Shown: positions 13,946 to 25,460 of the stretch, piece after piece | How the letters are laid out: each line of letters starts with the position of its first letter | Numbering within the stretch: the first letter of the stretch is position 1 | DNA from: Epiperipatus broadwayi | Lineage: Eukaryota; Onychophora; Udeonychophora; Euonychophora; Peripatidae | NCBI GenBank assembly: GCA_028023455.1 | Contig: JAQFVV010012507.1 | Location: forward strand, 1,497,456 to 1,561,455 | Reading direction: 5' to 3' | DNA length: 64,000 bases | Notes under the pieces: model-generated | Database searches by the model: none | What the model saw: only the letters and a program-made list of their open reading frames with translations | Told to the model about the DNA's origin: nothing | Position numbers and translations under genes: made by a program

Positions 13946-14627
13946 TGTATCATATATGTGGTATAACAAGCATTAGCAATTCAGAATTAAAAGTATTAAA
14001 TTTCCTAAGAGGGTGAATAGTATTTTTTTATAAATACAATTTGATTTATTTTACACAACATAAGTTATAATTTCTAGTTAGAGAAAAAAAAAAGAGAGAA
14101 TAATAAATTTTTACTTTTGACCTTTATTAAGATAAGAATAGAAAATTCTTATCATAAGACAATTCCCATTAAATAAAATAAAATCATGTGATTTTTTCAC
14201 CATAATTAAAGATGATCACTGAAGGGGGAGAAAGATGACTTTAGAAACAAAAATACTATAAATTGGTCAAAGTTAAAAAGGTATAAACAGGATATGCATG
14301 GTAGACTAAAATTAGGTAGGAGATATAAAAGAAAGACAGCAGAGAATGTACATCTTTTTCATCTTTTACCTGGAGTACTGTGTGACCTCTAATAACAATT
14401 TGCTATAAACTGATTTTGTTGTTTTTTGTTTGAGAACCCTAATAAAATGCACCAAAATATTCTCACCAGCAGACTAAGCTGTTATCCTATATGTGAGTAG
14501 AGAACAGTTTATTTGCCAATGCATTTATCCATCCTGAAGTCATAATAAAGCTGTGAGAGAAGCCCATTACTTACCTGAATCTTAGAATCCTGGACTATCT
14601 ATCTACCAAGCTGTAATAAGAAGATCA
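13946..14627 (+). repeat. Gypsy-1 5' LTR
   Basis: The repeat starts at TGTATCATAT and ends near AAGATCA. It shares with the 3' LTR long blocks such as CAATTCAGAATTAAAAGTAT (from about 13978) and ATAACAATTTGCTATAAACT (from about 14392). A TATAAAA box lies at 14324-14330 followed about 130 bases later by AATAAAATG, consistent with an LTR promoter and poly(A) signal. Confidence 0.85.
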
Positions 14628-15830
14628 TATAATGGATTCCACTAAGGACAAAATCCTTGCATGGTAATTCTTGAAATGCTATAATTGAACAATTGAAACT
14701 TACCGGTAAGAAACTTTCTTTCATGTACTAAAAGTAATCACCTTCATGAACTATAATTACTATTGGATGCTATGTTAAATCATATTACTGAAAATTGGGA
14801 TTCCCAAAACATTAACTTTTAATAATTTCTTAATTTTAATATTATATTTTATTCTCTTCTTAGAATCAGACATATTTGATATATATGTGAATTAATAAAT
14901 CACATGAATATAATTTACTTTGTTGTCTAATTATATTTTATTATTAGCATATTATTAGTTAAATTCTATTATTATTTTGCCAAATAAATTGCCAATGTCA
15001 TATCTAAAAATGTAATTCTCCAGAGTGCAGCAAATTCTCATTTAATAGCTACTAATAAAGATAGGTGGGGAGAGCCAGTAGATTCACATATAGAATCCTG
15101 GTGCCTGATAAACAAATTAAAAACTGGTTCTTTTCCAACTATTAGTAAAATTTAGTTACATTAAGTCAGGTTTCATGACCAAGAAAAAATAATTACTTTC
15201 ATGAAAATTCCTGTCATATCCTAATAAATGAATTATCAAAGTGGATTTAATTTAATTATCGAATTCATCTAATTCAATGTGTATAAACCTCTGGAGATAC
15301 CAATAAAAGGGACAATGTCATTCAATGTGAGTGCTTATATACTATAAGAACAGCCCAGTCATAGGGTTTGAAACTCACAACCTGATATTAGGAAGTTAGA
15401 AGGAATAAATTTTTAAATATGAATGTTGTTTTGTAAAGAAAATCTTATTATGGGATCATACAAAATCCAAAAAAACTCACATATGTAGGAAGGGAAAGGA
15501 GTAGGCAACAGATGGATAATAAAATAGTTCAAAAGAAAAGTGACAACAGGGAGAAGAGAAAATGGCGAACACAATAGTGAAATAAAAGTAATAAGTAAAT
15601 AAAATATTAGTTGGTGTCAAAGAAAATAAAATTCCAAGTAAAATATACAAGTTATAAAGAAAGATAGAAAGTTAATAGTAAAGAAAATTGTATGAAATTA
15701 AGGAGTGGAAAAGATAGTAAGGCCATGAGTAGAAATGAAAATCATAGACAATCTTACTTGTGAATGGAATAGGTGACAATAAATTTTGCATCCCAAGAAT
15801 GCCCAAAAACTATAATATGGATTAATGATA
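14628..15830 (+). pseudogene. Gypsy-1 leader and presumed gag region, decayed
   Basis: This is the internal sequence between the 5' LTR and the first recognisable pol motif. A primer-binding site should lie at its start (TGGATTCCACTAAGGAC at about 14633), but I cannot match it to a tRNA with certainty. TTACCGGTAAG, a splice-donor-like motif, is at 14701-14711. No gag motif is legible; the frames are broken everywhere. Confidence 0.45.
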
Positions 15831-15915
15831 TTGAAGCTTATTCATTGTTTGACTTGGGCAGTCAAATATCAGTCATGGCTGAGACTTATATTGATGCATA
15901 ATTCATCAAGCCTCA
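15831..15915 (+). pseudogene. Gypsy-1 aspartic protease relic
   Basis: One frame reads a stretch like YSLFDLGSQISVMAETY, which corresponds to the retropepsin active-site region (D-S/T-G with flanking hydrophobics). The catalytic triad is altered to D-L-G. Its position upstream of RT fits the Gypsy order. Confidence 0.55.
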
Positions 15916-16620
15916 GACATTTGAATTCTGCCTGAAAAGAAAACCCAAGTAACATTGGCAAATAATAAAAAGGCTCAACTAAAAACAAAACAGATGTGGG
16001 GATGAATAAAAGTAATAAAGAGAGATATCCAACATTTATTGCTGATATTGAAAGGACTCATACATAATGTAATATTAGAGTAAGACTTCATGCACAAAAC
16101 AGAGTGTCTGATTGACTATAAAAAAGAAGACAGTATTATATGCGAAGGAGAAGTAATCAAGTTTGGATCAAGGGAAAGAATATTACAGAGGGAAGTATGT
16201 AGTATCCAACACAAAGACAGAGAGAGAACAAGCAGAGATATGGAACAAGGGGAATAGATAAAGGGAAATGGGAAAATGCTTTGGAAGAATTACTAAAGAA
16301 ATAGAGTGTAAATTTTTTTAATAGACAAGGAATAATTAAAGGAAATAAACACTAAATTAAGATTATCACTGGCTCAAGATAACAGACCCAATCTTATCCC
16401 ATACCTTATCAATGTATGATGAAGGTTGAAAAACAATTGTCACAAATGGAAAAAGGGAGGGTTGTAACAAAAAAGCCATCACCATATAACAACTCTTTAG
16501 TGATAGTAAAAAAGATGGATTGGTATGACTATGCTGAGATGTTAGACAGTTCACTAAGATAACCTGGCCTTATCAGATTGTTCCTCCACCTATAAACAAA
16601 TTATTAAACAGGTTCCATGA

Positions 16621-17200
16621 TAAAGAAATTTGTTTTCAATATTAGATCTGACTGCCAGCTATTCGCAGATCAAACTACATCCAGAAGACCATAAGTATAT
16701 GGCTTTCTTTTGTAACAGCATATCTTACCAATTTAACAGAATACTGTTTGTATTAAAGAACTGCAGAAAAAGGTTGTTAAAATGTCTGGATAGAGTATTA
16801 TTTCCAGAAATAAATAGTTTGATTACCATTTATATAGATGATGTGATCACTCTATCCAAAAGCCAAATGGAACTATTATGACATATTCAAATGTCCTTAC
16901 AAGAATGTAAAGTCAAAAGTATTCAAATAAATTTATAGAAAAATTGTATAGCTGTAGCAGAATTTTTTTGGGAGGCATTTGATTAGCAGAAAGGAGATTA
17001 AGCCCCATCCCAATAAAAAATAGGCTAGAGATTTCTCAGTCCCTAGGTCAGTAAGACAGCTTAGGCCATTTCTAGGGTTATGTAATTTCCATAGCAAATT
17101 TTATAGGAACTTTGTAGCAGATATGAAGTCTTGCTGCAGCTATTATGAAAAAATATTCCATGGGAATGGACAGACAAATATGAAGAAGTATTCAAAGGTA
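16621..17200 (+). pseudogene. Gypsy-1 reverse transcriptase relic
   Basis: The open part (16630-16881) has the Gypsy RT signature FSILDLTASYSQIKLHPED, then YQFNRILFVLKN, a broken form of the usual F-x-R-x-P-F-G-L motif, and the active site YIDDV at 16831-16845. Beyond a stop at 16879-16881 the next segment still matches the RT connection region (VLQ...NLEKC...FLG...FHSKFYRNF type) through several frameshifts. The first catalytic Asp (LD) and the YIDD pair are both preserved. Confidence 0.85.
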
Positions 17201-17640
17201 TCAAAAAAAAAATTTTGAGCCAGGTGATGTTAGTCTACTGTCACTTAGGGAAACCTTTTATAGTACAAGTAGATAGCAGCAGATGTGAATTGGGTGCATC
17301 ATTGATGCAAACTCAGAAAGGTGGTAGTCAAGATATAATGTATTATATTAACATACCCTTAAGGGGATTGAGATCAATTACTCTGTAACAGAGAAATAAG
17401 TGTTGGCAGTGGTATGGGCTTTCCAGAGGTTTTGACAATTTATAATAGGATCAGAGGTGATAGTCAGGACTGACCACAAAAGTCTGAAATTCCTTAATAA
17501 CAGCTATTTGAGCAATAGCAGATTAATTTGTTTGAACCTTTTTCTTCAAGAATTTAACTAATTCATACAGTATTGTAAGGGAACAGAAAATGTAGTGGTC
17601 AATGCCTTGAGTTTCAATCTGGGGCCTGATGTCTTGGGCC
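17201..17640 (+). pseudogene. Gypsy-1 RNase H relic
   Basis: Recognisable pieces are FIVQVDSSRCELGASLMQ (about 17258-17311, with the first catalytic Asp), VLAVVWAFQRF (about 17401-17433) and VRTDHKSLKFLNN (about 17463-17501), then the ENVVVNALS end (about 17588-17614, counterpart of N-x-V-A-D-x-L-S). Stops and frameshifts separate them. This is the standard tether-less RNase H of Gypsy elements. Confidence 0.8.
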
Positions 17641-17779
17641 AATTACAGATAGAATATAGGTCTGACAGCAGTAGGAATTGAAGTAGATATCTCCATGGAG
17701 ACAAACTTAAACACATAGATGATAAGCAGAAGTAATAAGCATTTAGTGGATGGAGAGAAATGTCATCTATTCATAATTC

Positions 17780-18266
17780 ACAGTCAAACCCATGCTAACA
17801 AGTGGTGAGAGAATTGGGACATCTTTTCATATGTCATCTAAACATAAAGAGTGGGTGAATCAATTGCCATGGGTGATTAATTACATTAACTGGATTTAGA
17901 ACAAATCTACAGGTTTCATGCCTATATGATTTCAGCTCAGAGATCCAATACCAAGATTGTATAAAGGCAAATTACCCATTATACTCAAATGTATTAATGA
18001 AGAGACAGACCAGAAAATAGGCAATGTTGAGAATAAAACCCATGGTGAAAATAACAATAGATAAAAAAGGTCCAAAAGCTGATTGTTTCAGAAAAGGAGA
18101 CAAGATATGTGTCATAGGAAACCCAGTTAGGCAAACTGCAGGAAGTTTCAGATTTTGCATAAAGGTACATATCAGAATGTCAGAAAACATCTCAAATGCA
18201 TTTATTCATGAAAATAAAAGAGGACAGAAGGGGACTTACAATGCCCACAAATTATCTAACAGATAA
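17780..18266 (+). pseudogene. Gypsy-1 integrase C-terminal relic, catalytic core missing
   Basis: Soon after RNase H the sequence reads HKEWVNQLPWVINYINWI and then STGFMPI (about 17844-17922), the late part of a Gypsy integrase. It continues in another frame with KADCFRKGDKICVIGN (18075-18122), counterpart of the F-K-x-G-D-x-V region. Only about 150 bases lie between RNase H and these motifs, so the HHCC finger and the DD(35)E core are deleted. The open piece 18024-18266 (80 codons) is part of this relic, not a separate gene. Confidence 0.6.
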
Positions 18267-18446
18267 TTCCAGAATAAACTGGATGTATTAAAACCCTGAA
18301 GATCATGGAGATGCATTATTAATTTTAAATAAGACTGAATGGTAATGAAGTATTAGTTTAATTGATTTGATAAGTTAAAAGTTAGTAAGAATAAAAAAGA
18401 ATGCTAAACATCCTATTTTATTTTTTCCTACCAACCACAGGGCTAT

Positions 18447-19077
18447 TGTCCCATATTTTTGGTACAACTGGCATTGGCAATTCAGAATTAAAAGTATTAA
18501 ATCTCCTACAGGGAAGAATAGTATTTTTATGAATACAATTTGATTTATTTTAGACAATGTAAATTATAATTTCTAATTAGAGAAAGAAAAACAATTTTTT
18601 ACTTTTGATCTTTACTGAGATAAGAATACAAATTCTTATCATAAAACAATTCTCATTAATTAATGTGAAATCTCAGCATTCTTCTACCATAATTAAAGAT
18701 GGCCACTGAAAAGGGAAAAGAGATCAGTTAAAAAGTATAAACAGGATGTGCATGGTAGACTAAAATTAGGGAGGGCATATAAAAAGACAAGACAACAGAG
18801 ATTGCACATCTTTATCTTCTTCATCTTTTACCTGGGGTTCTGTGTGACATCTAATAACAATTTGCTATAAACTGATTTTGTTGGTTTTTGTTCAATACAG
18901 TAGTAAAATGTGCCAAGATATTCTCAATTGCAGACTAAGCTCTTACCCCATATGTGAGTAGAGAAGAGTTTATTTGCTAATACATTTTTCTTTCTGAAGT
19001 TGTAATAATGCTGTGAGAGAAGCACCTACATGAATCTTAGAATCCCAGACTACCTACCAACTGTAATAAAAAGATCA
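18447..19077 (+). repeat. Gypsy-1 3' LTR
   Basis: This is the direct repeat of 13946-14627, beginning TGTCCCATATTTTTGG and ending AAAAGATCA. The TATA box is CATATAAAAAG at about 18777. It is about 50 bp shorter than the 5' LTR owing to several small gaps. Confidence 0.85.
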
Positions 19078-19989
19078 TTTCTGTGAAGGGTTTTCTAATA
19101 GCTTTTGTCAAATCTAAGATAATATTGATGAGTCATAAAGCTTTTAGACATTAATAAAGTTCATTTTTTATTTTCACAGAAATTGCAGTATCTGAAAATT
19201 AATAAATATAGTTTTAAAAATATCCATAACAAGTTTATAAAATTTTGCTGCATATACTAAAAGTTATCATAATATGTAGTATAATATATGACCATATTTT
19301 AATTTTTCTTTTTTCTTCTTACGATAATATTTTTAATAATGCAGTAGTAGTCCATTTAACAAATACTCTTCTAATTCTTTTAATCATGATTCAAGCATGG
19401 CCACAAGTTTAATAATTTGAATTTTTCCTTGACATTTTTTGTAGAAAAGAAGCCATTTTTCATGCTGGTAGAATGTAAATTGGAGAAAAAATTATGTTTT
19501 TCTTTTATTGTATTTTTCTTAATGAACTTCTTTTAGTCATTTTTTTGGTAATTAATTGTTAACAAAATCTGAAAAAATATATAACTTTTTAGTAATACTG
19601 TTTGCAGATAGTACCCACACTCTGATTCAGAATTATTTAGAGAACTTTTTTTAATCTAAAACTCTTAATATTAATTGTAGCTAAGAAATCTTTACTGATG
19701 CTGAAATAAAACATACAATCTGGATATATCTTGATTGTTTATGTTCCAGAAACTTTAAGATGTTTTTCCAGAAGTTAGTTCACAAACAACCAAATTAACT
19801 ATTGAATTATTGATTAGGAAGTAGTTGTTTAGTTAGTTTCAACTAAAAGATAAAATACAGAAAAAAAACTGTAAATTTGTACATAGGACCAGTGAAATGA
19901 TATAATGTAATATATTGTACCATCTACAAGTAGATGGTCCAAAGATATTGGCATTTAATTTTTTTTTAGTTTGTGTAATTTATTTTTAA
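19078..19989. other. AT-rich intergenic DNA
   Basis: I see only A/T-rich sequence. A small inverted repeat around TACCATCTACAAGTAGATGG (19918-19937) forms a perfect hairpin stem CCATCTAC/GTAGATGG. Nothing coding is recognisable. Confidence 0.5.
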
Positions 19990-20630
19990 AACATACAATG
20001 AAAGTTAAATTTTTCGTTCGTATTTTTTTTATGTAATTAAAAATTAAATTTGGAAAGAATAAAAGACATGCAGATTACTAATCCAGATAAAAGAATTCCA
20101 AAAGTAAAAAGATTACAATTAGAAAAATCCTTTTAGGTAATTAAAGATGGCAGAATTGTGTTAAAAAAAAGACTTTGTAACTTACATTTAAGAAAGAGTG
20201 TACAAGATTGTGCTGATAAAAGGACAAAAGAAAATAAAGACACAGAGAAGTCTAAAAATGGATTGAGACTATAAAAAGTCAAAAAAACTTAAAACTGGGC
20301 CTTTGTCTTTTCCTTAATTAGCAGTTTCTTTTAGGTCTGGGATAGAGAAAATATCCTATCTCGAACTACTCTATACGGGACTACTATTACTCATATGCTG
20401 AAGTGGATCATCATGCAGAGTGGAACTGATACATTTATAAATACATTTCATTATATATGTCACTCAGAACAAAACATCGAGTCTAGCCATTAGGATAGGC
20501 CAAGAAACTACAAGAATGTCAACAGAGGGAAACTAGTTAACTTCAATGAGCTCTGCAAAATGCATACTACAAAACTTACTGGTAAGATTATTCATATTCC
20601 GATTGTGACTAAATTAAGCATTTGTAAATG
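19990..20630 (+). repeat. Dispersed LTR-like repeat, copy 1
   Basis: The sequence is repeated in the opposite orientation at 37324-37928. Shared landmarks in order are ACATACAATGAAAGTTAAAT, AATTAAAGATGGCAGAATT, AAGACTTTGT, CTGGGCCT, ATATGCTGAAGT-type sequence, and CTTACTGGTAAGATTA followed by GATTGTGACTAAATTAAGC. A TATAAAA-like box (about 20273-20279) lies in the middle. Length, internal TATA box and dispersal suggest a solo LTR, but no TG...CA ends with target duplications are evident. Confidence 0.7.
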
Positions 20631-23336
20631 ATTCTTTCTATAAGCTTATAGTAGTTTCAAATAACAACTTTATTCACACTAAGAAGATACATATGGATAT
20701 CATTTAACCTCTTTTTATTATAGGTTACATGCTTACAATGTATAGTGGCTCTACAATAAAAACAATAAATAAGAAAACTAATGGTAAAAAATAAAATAAA
20801 AATTACATAAATATAAACTACTTAGGAATTATTTGGGTCAATTTGTTGACCACCAAATTCAGAGTTTTAACAATAAATAACAATTAAATGGAAAGGGATG
20901 GATTATATTAATGTGACAACTTTTAGACTCTCCATAGAAGTCATTATGTCCAGTTTTTTAATTTTGGCATGACCGTATTATAAGTACCTAAGTGTTAAGA
21001 TCTTCAGATCTCCAGTTGTTACTACTAATAGAGACATTTGCAGAATTTCATCCAAAGAACTTCCTGGAAGAAACTTAAGAGAACTTTAATTATTAAACTG
21101 ATTTAGTTAGTTGATTTAATATTTGGATTAGTGTGCATGTAATCTTTCCAATTAATTAGTAATGTGTTTTAATATTTTAATTTGTTAGAATAAAAATATT
21201 TATTTCTAATATCAACTATTCATTGTGCATTATTAAAAATAGTTATTAAATTTATTAAGGTTAGTTTATTAGAACTTGAATGTATAATTTACCCTATGCC
21301 AATATTTATTAATTAAGCCCCGGGATAATATTTTTTAAAAAAAACTTATCTATGGTAAACTATGACCCAGTTTTTTTTTAATCATTTTCTTTTTTATTTA
21401 CGATGTGCGATGCTATGGATTTCAGCGGATTCTTACATGAATCCTGGCACCCTTATAAAAATAAATAAAAAGCTAATTCTATCATTATCGTAAGTCGAAA
21501 TAATTTGTAGGTCAGTTAATCAGGAAATATAGCTATATTATTTTAGAAATATAAACAAGATATTTTCTTATCCATAGTTTGATTAACTTCACTTTATAGT
21601 GAGTTAAAATAAGGCCTATCAGATCTATCAAAACATGAAAAATGTTACAATATGTTTATTCCATTCTAAAATAATTTATAATCCTGGTTTAATTTTTTAA
21701 CTTTTTGACTACTTGATATAAGTAATATTTTTAAATGAATATCTAAAGATAACTTCATCTTAGTTTTTTAATTCTATGATTTTGAAGAAACTATAATGTA
21801 AACCTATTTAAAATAAAAGTATAGCATTTCACCAACATTTTAAAATAGATCTTTTTTTTTAAATTTCTACTACAATTTTAAAATAATATTCAGTTATGGG
21901 AGTTCACTTGTCATAAGTTGCTTTCATATATCCCAATTTTGAAGATACATTACGACATTAAAAAAAGTATTTTATATTATTAAGATGGTTTAAATAAAGT
22001 TTTAATATTTTAATAAAATTATTGTCAAAATAAGTAGTTAAATTAAGCAAATATTAAATTAAAAAAAAAAAACAATTCTCTTTCCCTCTCATTAAAAGCA
22101 ACAGAGAACAGTGGGAGAAAATATGTAATAATTATTATTTTTACCATTACTAATCAAATATATAATTTTTTATGTTTCACATTTTATATATGCTTTTATG
22201 AGCAATAATTTTTTTATTTATTCTGTTCCAAAACGATTTATTGTAAACTTGAGTAATCAGTTGGTATAGATTAAGATAATCAATCAGATGTCCCATTTTA
22301 TTGGAATTTATTTCTGTTTTGGTTCAATGTCCCCAAATCCCGTTTTAAAATACTCATAATTTTTAATTATAGATAATTCACAGTAAATATTGATACTTTT
22401 TAAAAGTTGGAACTATATATTATAACCCTAGTGGCAGCAGTGTAAATACTACATCAGAAAATATTAAAGAATAACGTGTGTGGGCATTTATACACATACA
22501 TATGCAATAGAGATGAATAAAATATGTAGTTAATAAATAAAAAGATATTTTAAGAACTTTAATTTAATTTATTCCAAATTGTTTTGAAAATAAAATCTTA
22601 GCGATTTTGAGAGAAAAGTGTATGGTGACTTCAAATAAAGGGGGGGAAAATATGAATTAACAGCAATTTTTTATTGTGAATAAAATAAGAAATGTCAGGA
22701 AAGAATTTTCTTTTTGTAATATATAAACAAAAGAAAGCAAACAACTATTTCTTTCTTTTGATAAGAATACTAGAGTATATTTTTCTCTGTGGTCTGAGAT
22801 TAGTCATTATTATGGTATGTGGCATAGAAAACCAAAAAGACAATCTACATTATGATACAAAAATAGTTAGGCAATCAACAGTCATATTCATCCCAGTTTA
22901 ACAAAATTCTAAGAAAAAAAATATACAGTAAAGCCACAGAAGTGTACCAAGTAAAGAAGGACCTTGCTGCTAATCTAATTAGAATTACAATCTTATAAGA
23001 GAAGCCAAAAAAATATTTTATTATATCAGGAAACCTTTTTAACATGAAAGGCTAGGCAAAAATATATAATATGTCACTTAAAAACTCTAAGCATCCCAGG
23101 CCAGTAAATGCAGCCTATAAAGAGTTCTAATACCAAATTTTATAACTGGATAGAAAAGGAAAGAATTGCTGAAAAGTAACATGTATTTGATACATATTAC
23201 TACACTAATATGAAGCTAATCTAGGTGTCTAATGTTTGATAGATTTAAAATATGTAATAAGCATTTAATTCAAATTGTTATTTTAGTTTTTTTACTTGAA
23301 AAAATCCAAAACTTCTAGAAGGCCACACAAATCCTC
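20631..23336. other. AT-rich intergenic DNA
   Basis: No transposon protein, RNA gene or strong repeat is visible. The open segment at 22692-22901 has no recognisable domain. 22920-23160 has a more even composition and may be an old non-autonomous element related to the hAT-like end at 23337-23382. Confidence 0.5.
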
Positions 23337-23382
23337 ACCACAAGCCACATGTGGCTTGCAGGTCATGTTTTGAACAGCTCTG
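23337..23382 (-). mobile_element. hAT-like terminal relic with 16-bp palindrome
   Basis: Read on the minus strand the end is CAGAGCTGTTCAAAACATGA, a typical hAT terminus (CAGnGnTGnTCAAA). It is followed by AAGCCACATGTGGCTT, a perfect 16-bp palindrome (23342-23357), as often seen just inside hAT ends. The other end of the element was not found. Confidence 0.45.
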
Positions 23383-23536
23383 ATTTAAAATATTTTTATG
23401 GAATTGCTAACAGCTTGTATTTCTTTTAAATACCCAATAGTTGCATCCATGAAAACTCTTAAATATCATAACTAAAACAATTCTGATATTTATTTTTAAA
23501 GATATGTTCTTATAAAAATATTATAAAAGGTTTTTA

Positions 23537-23996
23537 TATAAGATGTGATATGTTGGACTATTTCCATCATTTATGAATAAATGTTGAATGTAAAGAAACT
23601 TTTAAACTTTATTTAAACTTTCCAAATACAAACAACTTGTTAGTAATAACACACAAATAGACAATACATGTTAGTAATTACACAATGTTTCGAGTAGTAT
23701 TATTCACCACTCTTCTTCAGGTGTTGCTGGATAGTAAATACAAACAGCTTTTTAGTAATAACACACAAATAGACAATACAAGTTAGTAATTACACAATGT
23801 TTCGAGTAGTATTATTCACCACTCTTCTTCAGGTGTTGCTCGAAACATTGTGTAATTACTAACCTGTATTGTCTATTTATGTGTTATTACTAATAAGTTG
23901 TTTGTATTTGGAAAGTTTAAATAAAGTTTAAAATTTTCTTTACATTCAACATTCACTCATAAATGATGGAAATAGTCCAACATATCACATCTTATA
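23537..23996. mobile_element. Foldback element with 158-bp inverted arms
   Basis: The left arm 23537-23694 and right arm 23839-23996 are near-identical inverted repeats, from TATAAGATGTGATATGTTGG to the inner GTTTCGAG/CTCGAAAC. The 144-bp middle carries the second copy of a 105-bp direct repeat. There is no coding capacity. The units contain, on the minus strand, CTGAAGA-hairpin-GAAAC, described under findings. Such palindromes are transposon-derived or arise by inverted duplication of a retroelement end. Confidence 0.88.
23624..23840. repeat. 105-bp direct repeat, two units
   Basis: Unit 1 is 23624-23728 and unit 2 is 23736-23840, with a 7-bp spacer. They match nearly everywhere, both running from AAATACAAACA to CAGGTGTTGCT. 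Unit 1 lies mostly in the left arm of the foldback element, and unit 2 in its loop. Confidence 0.9.
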
Positions 23997-24225
23997 ATAT
24001 ACCATCATTACAAACCTTCAGACATATACTAGGTTTTTATATGTATCAGTTCTGCTTCTTGTCAGCCCTCCATAAATATATTAAATATTATATTTTTGGT
24101 TAGTAATAAATATATTAAATACTTTATTTTTAGTAAGTTTTAATAAATGATCCAATATGACAAAACTACCAATGAATTATAAAGCTCAAATATTAATTTT
24201 AACTTATCTATTGTTCTTGATTTCA

Positions 24226-24365
<140 letters not shown>

Positions 24366-25301
24366 TTATATTCATTTATAAAATCATATTTTTATTAATT
24401 TTATAAACATGACTTTATTATTTTTTCATTTTCAATTGGCAATATTATCAGTACATAAATCATAATATTTTTTCATCAATTTGTGATTCAAATTGTCATA
24501 ATTCAATCTTCCTTCTCTGATTACATATTCAATACACAAATTAAATAACTTGGAATGAAAATATGTATTAATCCAATTGGTTTCACTATAACTTACTTTC
24601 TAGCCATGTGTAAAAGTTCTTTATAAAAATGATAACATGATTTGGTTTGCTTTTTTTTTTAATGAATATTTCAGAATTTCTCATTGCCAATTGAATCAAT
24701 TGCTTTTTCATAATCATTTATTAAAGGATCTTTTAATTTTTTTGTATATATTTCTTATATTTTCAAATTATGCCTCCTGTTTTTTGATCTTTCATAACGT
24801 CAGCTTGCTTATAAGAAGGATTATATTTTATTGTAAAAAAACAAATGCACTAAATAAAATGGTAAAAGAAAATACATGATATATTTTAAGAAATTGATAT
24901 TTATAGAAAAAAAGATAATGATGTTTAAAAATTTAATAAGTATTTGTTTAAAAAGAATCTTAGTAATATTATATATTGCCTGAAATTTCCAATATAAAAT
25001 CTTTGATTTTTATATACTTCAACGTTTACCAAAAAAAAAAAAAAAATGAGGACGGGGTGAATGGATAGAAGGGATAAGACATTCTAATTCTATTATAAAA
25101 TAATAATAATTCAGTTTCTATTTGAAAAAGTCAAACATCTGTTTTTAAATGCATTATTTTTATTAAAATATTAATTTATTGCAGCTAATCAAGCAAAATT
25201 ATATGTAATTAGCGTCAAATGTTAATGACAATATCAGATATCGAATAAAACTAACAATTCTAAAAGATATTCATATTTAAGTTAAAATTTGAATGTATGA
25301 T

Positions 25302-25460
25302 ATATTATACATTTTTCCAAATATTTAATTTTTTTTTAATAACCACATTTTAAATTAATTTTGTTTTTTTAATTTGAATATATATTATAAATTTTTCCAA
25401 ATATTTAATTTTTTTTAATAACCGCATTTTAAATTAATTTTAAGTTTATGTGTTTTTTTT
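25302..25460. repeat. 80-bp tandem duplication
   Basis: The sequence from TATATTATACATTTTTCC to TTTTAAATTAATTTT is repeated with few changes after 80 bp (second copy from about 25382). Both copies share TTTTTCCAAATATTTAATTT and ATAACCNCATTTTAAAT. Confidence 0.85.

Larger units (their letters stand above)
13946..19077 (+). mobile_element. Gypsy-1: degenerate Gypsy-type LTR retrotransposon with both LTRs
   Basis: Two direct repeats of about 680 and 630 bp (13946-14627 and 18447-19077) bracket about 3.8 kb with pol relics in the order protease, RT, RNase H, integrase C-terminal end, which is the Gypsy/Ty3 order. The LTRs begin TGT and end near GATCA. The LTR pair has many substitutions and small indels, and the internal frames are full of stops, so the insertion is old. 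No target-site duplication is readable. Confidence 0.88.

Noticed and set aside
23691-23720. Active hammerhead ribozyme
   Set aside because: The core order is right, but helix I cannot be formed with the flanking bases and helix II has an unpaired A, so activity is not claimed.
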